64,000 nucleotides of DNA from the NCBI RefSeq assembly GCF_023684385.1, contig NZ_JAGSOJ010000003.1, forward strand, positions 620,001 to 684,000. The letters are read 5' to 3'. Made by a program: the position numbers and the translations under genes. The notes below the pieces were generated by a model. It was not told the DNA's origin and made no database searches. It saw only the letters and a program-made list of their open reading frames with translations. The stretch is from Oceanirhabdus seepicola. Its GTDB lineage: Bacteria > Bacillota > Clostridia > Clostridiales > Clostridiaceae. Position 1 is the stretch's first letter. Each line of letters begins with the position of its first letter. This document shows, piece after piece, positions 61,044 through 64,000 of the stretch.

Positions 61044-62216
61044 TTATTCTGCTATTTTATGTGGTTTAGACAGTAAAGAACTTTTGGTAATCTTAACGTG
61101 TGAATTTACTTCAACATCTAAATTTGGAAAATTTTTATCCCAGTCCTTGCCTATTTTTTCCCATTCATAAGGCATATCTTTTTTTATGCTATTACCAAAA
61201 CCAAAGATATCGCTATTATAATTTGTTTGAACTTTGCTTATTAAATCCTTAATATTTTCTTCAATTTTTTTTTCGGTATGTCTTTCTAGTTTCTTTCTTG
61301 CATTTTCTTTAATTACATCTATTGTTCCATCAATTTCCACTATAGAAAATTCTGTTTTAATATCAATTTTTATAGTTATATTGTTATCTTTTTTTATTGG
61401 AGTTATCTTAGTTTTGCTTTTTAAAATTTCTAAGCATATATTGAAGGTTTCATCATCAACTTCTTGTTCAACAACAAACGCTTGATTTGTAATATCATTA
61501 TCGATAAATAAATAATACATAGCTTCATGATTATTAAGGGTACCTATTAATTTATCTTTTTTGAATACTGCAAGACCAGAAATTCTGGTGATAGACGACT
61601 TATCAGTGTTATCGTTATAAACTAAGGGAATTATTGATTCATAACCTTCTTGATACATTTTTTGAGTTAAATCCCAGAAGAATACTCTTTTGTAGGTTCC
61701 TACTTTACCTTGATAATTTAAACTTTCTTCAAGCTTAGTACTTATTATTTCTTTGCTATCGTTTTTCTTTAAAAAAATATCTTCAGCAGTACTTTCATCA
61801 GACACCAGTATTTTCATATCTGGTCTGAATTCAGCATCTCTCATAGTATAATCAATTAATGGAATAATACCATGTTCAGCCATATCTTTTCCTATAATAA
61901 TTACTTTTGTATGTGGCCAATAAGCTGGTTTACCATTTTTCTCAACAATATTTCTTATGGCTTTAAATAATGTCTTTCCTTTATGTTGAAGCAATTTCGC
62001 AGTTTTTTCACCTTTTTCTCCTATTGATGAGGAGAAGAGTTCAAATGTAATAATATACTCATTTTTAAAATTATCCCAATCTATACCTGCTCCCATAACA
62101 ATATCAACATCATTTACTTCTTTATAACTCCAACAGGAGGTTAATAAAAAACTTATTAGTATAAAAATTGTTATTAAACTTGTTGCTTTTATTTTATTCA
62201 TATTTAACATTTTCAT
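61044..62216 (-). CDS. Spore germinant receptor C subunit (GerAC/GerKC family lipoprotein)
   Basis: A 390-residue protein with AAGGAAT upstream, whose start overlaps the A-subunit stop. A signal peptide with lipobox LLTSC-W is followed by the typical SYKEVNDVDIVMGAGIDWD. The three GerAC domains follow, with TAEDIFLKK, ISGLAVFKKDKLIGTLNNHE and the C-terminal EEIGKDW-like IGKDWDKNFPNLDVEV block. It is the lipoprotein of the receptor on the outer face of the spore inner membrane. It appears complete. Confidence 0.9.
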   Translation of the reverse strand: MKMLNMNKIKATSLITIFILISFLLTSCWSYKEVNDVDIVMGAGIDWDNFKNEYIITFELFSSSIGEKGEKTAKLLQHKGKTLFKAIRNIVEKNGKPAYWPHTKVIIIGKDMAEHGIIPLIDYTMRDAEFRPDMKILVSDESTAEDIFLKKNDSKEIISTKLEESLNYQGKVGTYKRVFFWDLTQKMYQEGYESIIPLVYNDNTDKSSITRISGLAVFKKDKLIGTLNNHEAMYYLFIDNDITNQAFVVEQEVDDETFNICLEILKSKTKITPIKKDNNITIKIDIKTEFSIVEIDGTIDVIKENARKKLERHTEKKIEENIKDLISKVQTNYNSDIFGFGNSIKKDMPYEWEKIGKDWDKNFPNLDVEVNSHVKITKSSLLSKPHKIAE

Positions 62217-63751
62217 TATTCCTTAGTTTTTATTCTTTTACTAATGTCATAATTCTTTGTAGAGCGAAATGGATTTTTTGCTACTATCTTTGTTCTGTAT
62301 TTCATATACCACCAGGGTACTCTAATTCCAATATCTTGAATATTCTCTTTTGTAAATGAATCTAAATATAACATATAATATACTCCAAAAGACTTCATGG
62401 ACAATAAATGAATAAAAAGACCAATGAGACCAAAGATATAGCCGTATAACCCTAAAAATGAGGATAGAAATAAAAAGATTACTCTGACAATTATCAATCC
62501 TCCAAGCATTTTAGGTAGTAAAAAGCTCGATATTCCTGTTATTGCTGTTACTATTACCATAGGAGCGCTAATAAGACTTGCAGCTACTGCTGCTTCACCT
62601 AATACCAATGCTCCTACAATACTTACTGCCTGACCTATATGTTTGGGTAATCTAATACCTGCTTCTCTTAGTATTTCGAAAGTTAATAGCATTAATAAGG
62701 CTTCTAAAAAAGTAGGAAAAGGGACCCCTTCTCTTGAGTTATAAATACTTAATAAAAGTGGAGTTGGAATTAATTCTTGGTGATATGTGGTTAGAGCTAC
62801 ATATATGGCAGGAACACTTGTAGCTAGAAAAAAACCTATAATTCTAATTAATCTATTAAATGAAGCATATATAAAATTATTATAATAATCTTCATTTATC
62901 TGAAAATATTCAACAAATAAAAAAGGAAGAGTCAAAACGATTGGGGTTCCATCACATATTATTACTATTCTACCTTCTAAAAGTTTACCAGCAGCAGTAT
63001 CAGGTCTTTCAGTTGATCCAATAGTTTTAAAAGGTGAAAAGGGTTCATCACTTACAAATTCTTCAATATACCCAGAGTCCAATACACCATCAATATCTAT
63101 TTCATCCAATCTTTTTTCAAGTTCATTTATTATATTATCTTGAGCAATTCCTTCTACATAGCATATACAAACGCTAGTTTTAGTTGTATATCCTATTTCT
63201 CTAAACTTTACCTTTAACTCATGTGATTTGATTCGTCTTCTTATGAGAGATATATTTGTTATTATGGATTCAGTAAATGCTTCTCTAGGTCCTCTAACTA
63301 CTGCTTCAGATTTTGGCTCAAATATTGATTTTTTTTCCCAGCCTTTTGTGTTCAAAATCAAAGCTTCACTGTATCCTTCAACCAAAAGTAGTGAATCACC
63401 GTATACTAATTTGGTTATTATTTCATCAATATCAGATAGTTTTATAAGTTCATCTACAAGCAACACTTTTTTCATTAAAATATCAATAGTATTGGTATTT
63501 TCTAACTTTGATTTAATATCATAATTAATTAAAGGCAATATAACATTTTCATTAATAACATCTCTACTAACCATGCCATTAATGAAAATTAGACAATAAT
63601 TTATTGTGGATGTTTTATTTTCAAAATATCTATATATAACAGTGTTGTCATTTTTGAATATATATTTAAATAAGTCAATGTTATCTTTCAAACAAGGAGT
63701 TAACTTGAATTTTTCATTTAAAGAGTTTTTATTTGGAGTTACTTCAGACAT
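62216..63751 (-). CDS. Spore germinant receptor A subunit (GerA/GerKA family)
   Basis: A 511-residue protein with AAAGGAGG six bases before the ATG. The N-terminal soluble domains end with ILNTKGWEKKSIFEPKSEAV and VVRGPREAFTESIITNISLI, the family hallmark. IVIICDGTPIVLTLPFLFVE comes next, and the C-terminal half has four to five membrane segments including GEAAVAASLISAPMVIVTAI. It is the largest subunit of the ABC receptor complex and binds or transmits the germinant signal. First gene of a three-gene minus-strand operon; the promoter should lie in 63752-63850 and be forespore-specific, but I cannot fix its elements. Confidence 0.92.
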   Translation of the reverse strand: MSEVTPNKNSLNEKFKLTPCLKDNIDLFKYIFKNDNTVIYRYFENKTSTINYCLIFINGMVSRDVINENVILPLINYDIKSKLENTNTIDILMKKVLLVDELIKLSDIDEIITKLVYGDSLLLVEGYSEALILNTKGWEKKSIFEPKSEAVVRGPREAFTESIITNISLIRRRIKSHELKVKFREIGYTTKTSVCICYVEGIAQDNIINELEKRLDEIDIDGVLDSGYIEEFVSDEPFSPFKTIGSTERPDTAAGKLLEGRIVIICDGTPIVLTLPFLFVEYFQINEDYYNNFIYASFNRLIRIIGFFLATSVPAIYVALTTYHQELIPTPLLLSIYNSREGVPFPTFLEALLMLLTFEILREAGIRLPKHIGQAVSIVGALVLGEAAVAASLISAPMVIVTAITGISSFLLPKMLGGLIIVRVIFLFLSSFLGLYGYIFGLIGLFIHLLSMKSFGVYYMLYLDSFTKENIQDIGIRVPWWYMKYRTKIVAKNPFRSTKNYDISKRIKTKE

Positions 63752-63894
63752 ATTAAACCTCCTTTGTTATTAGACTTATTTTCCCACATAGTTCAAGAAT
63801 ATATGTATACGACAAATTAAATATATAGTGTCAATAACTTAGTAAAAAAGTAAATTAAGGGTTTATGGTGTCGCTAAAAAAATACAAATACTGA

Positions 63895-64000
63895 AATGTA
63901 TGGAATGCTATCCAAAAGCAAGATAAATTAGGGATGGATGCTGTAACAAAATTAGTAAAAGAAACAAAACCCGATTTAATTATTCTAACAGGAGATAGTA
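63895..64000 (+). pseudogene. Metallophosphoesterase-like fragment cut by the window edge
   Basis: The frame after a TGA reads WNAIQKQDKLGMDAVTKLVK then PDLIILTGDS, the GD motif of calcineurin-like phosphoesterases. The usual N-terminal D-x-H strand, which should come about 30-40 residues earlier, is not found upstream in frame, so the gene looks 5'-truncated or frameshifted. What follows is outside the window. Confidence 0.45.

Overview
The window looks like chromosome of a low-GC, spore-forming, motile Clostridium (Clostridium sensu stricto; a C. botulinum group I / C. sporogenes type relative is my guess, not proven). The grounds are very AT-rich DNA with strong purine-rich ribosome binding sites, GerA-type germinant receptor genes, a flagellin lysine methylase, an MCP, a T-box leader, a guanine-type riboswitch and many decayed genes and small palindromic repeats. 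I saw no rRNA, tRNA, CRISPR array or prophage.

Layout. 1-2.2 kb: end of an osmoprotectant ABC operon (opuCA-CB-CC). 2.2-4.5 kb: a scrap zone with a dead PDDEXK nuclease, a fragment of a cyclic-peptide ABC exporter, and a truncated IS110 element that still carries a two-stem-loop leader resembling a bridge RNA. 4.6-8.2 kb: MocR-type regulator, LysE exporter, broken B3/4 protein, DMT exporter. 8.2-10.8 kb: repeats, a broken GNAT gene, a 405-bp IS605-derived element without transposase but with an omega-RNA-like end, and an IS1595 scrap. 10.8-15.7 kb: lipoprotein, RNA methylase, then MarR / PatB-type C-S lyase / cytosolic reductive-dehalogenase-like protein. 15.9-19.6 kb: tandem LOR/SDH (ornithine cyclodeaminase-like) paralogues, the tail of a larB, and larC, together a nickel-pincer-cofactor locus. 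19.6-25.7 kb: minus-strand kinase, DJ-1/PfpI and WYL regulator genes, then a BspA-type leucine-rich repeat protein flanked by repeats.

25.9-43.8 kb: DUF4317 protein, a palindromic MITE, a T-box-controlled short AlaRS, several single-gene hydrolases and acetyltransferases, pepF followed by the second 405-bp element, a heterodimeric ABC exporter, two near-identical zinc-dependent phospholipase-C-like proteins, and a histidine phosphatase with an altered active-site motif. 44-54.6 kb: fliB, WG-repeat lipoprotein, cobO-type adenosyltransferase, dus, an unrecognised protein paired with a radical SAM/SPASM enzyme (followed by a decayed second copy of the first gene's start), a variant murD and an RNase HI with an unknown N-terminal domain. 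54.8-57 kb: guanine/xanthine riboswitch, purine permease and xpt. 57.3-63.8 kb: MCP and a gerKB-type gene convergent with gerA-gerC-small two-TM gene. The right edge cuts a metallophosphoesterase-like fragment.

The strongest candidates for something new are the bridge-RNA-like leader of the dead IS110 copy, the two transposase-less IS605-type elements that keep an omega-RNA end, the tandem LOR/SDH pair beside larC with a deleted larB, the radical SAM plus unknown-protein pair, and a MITE family for which the window holds a full copy, a deleted copy and an apparent empty site. All were read by eye; no database search was run.
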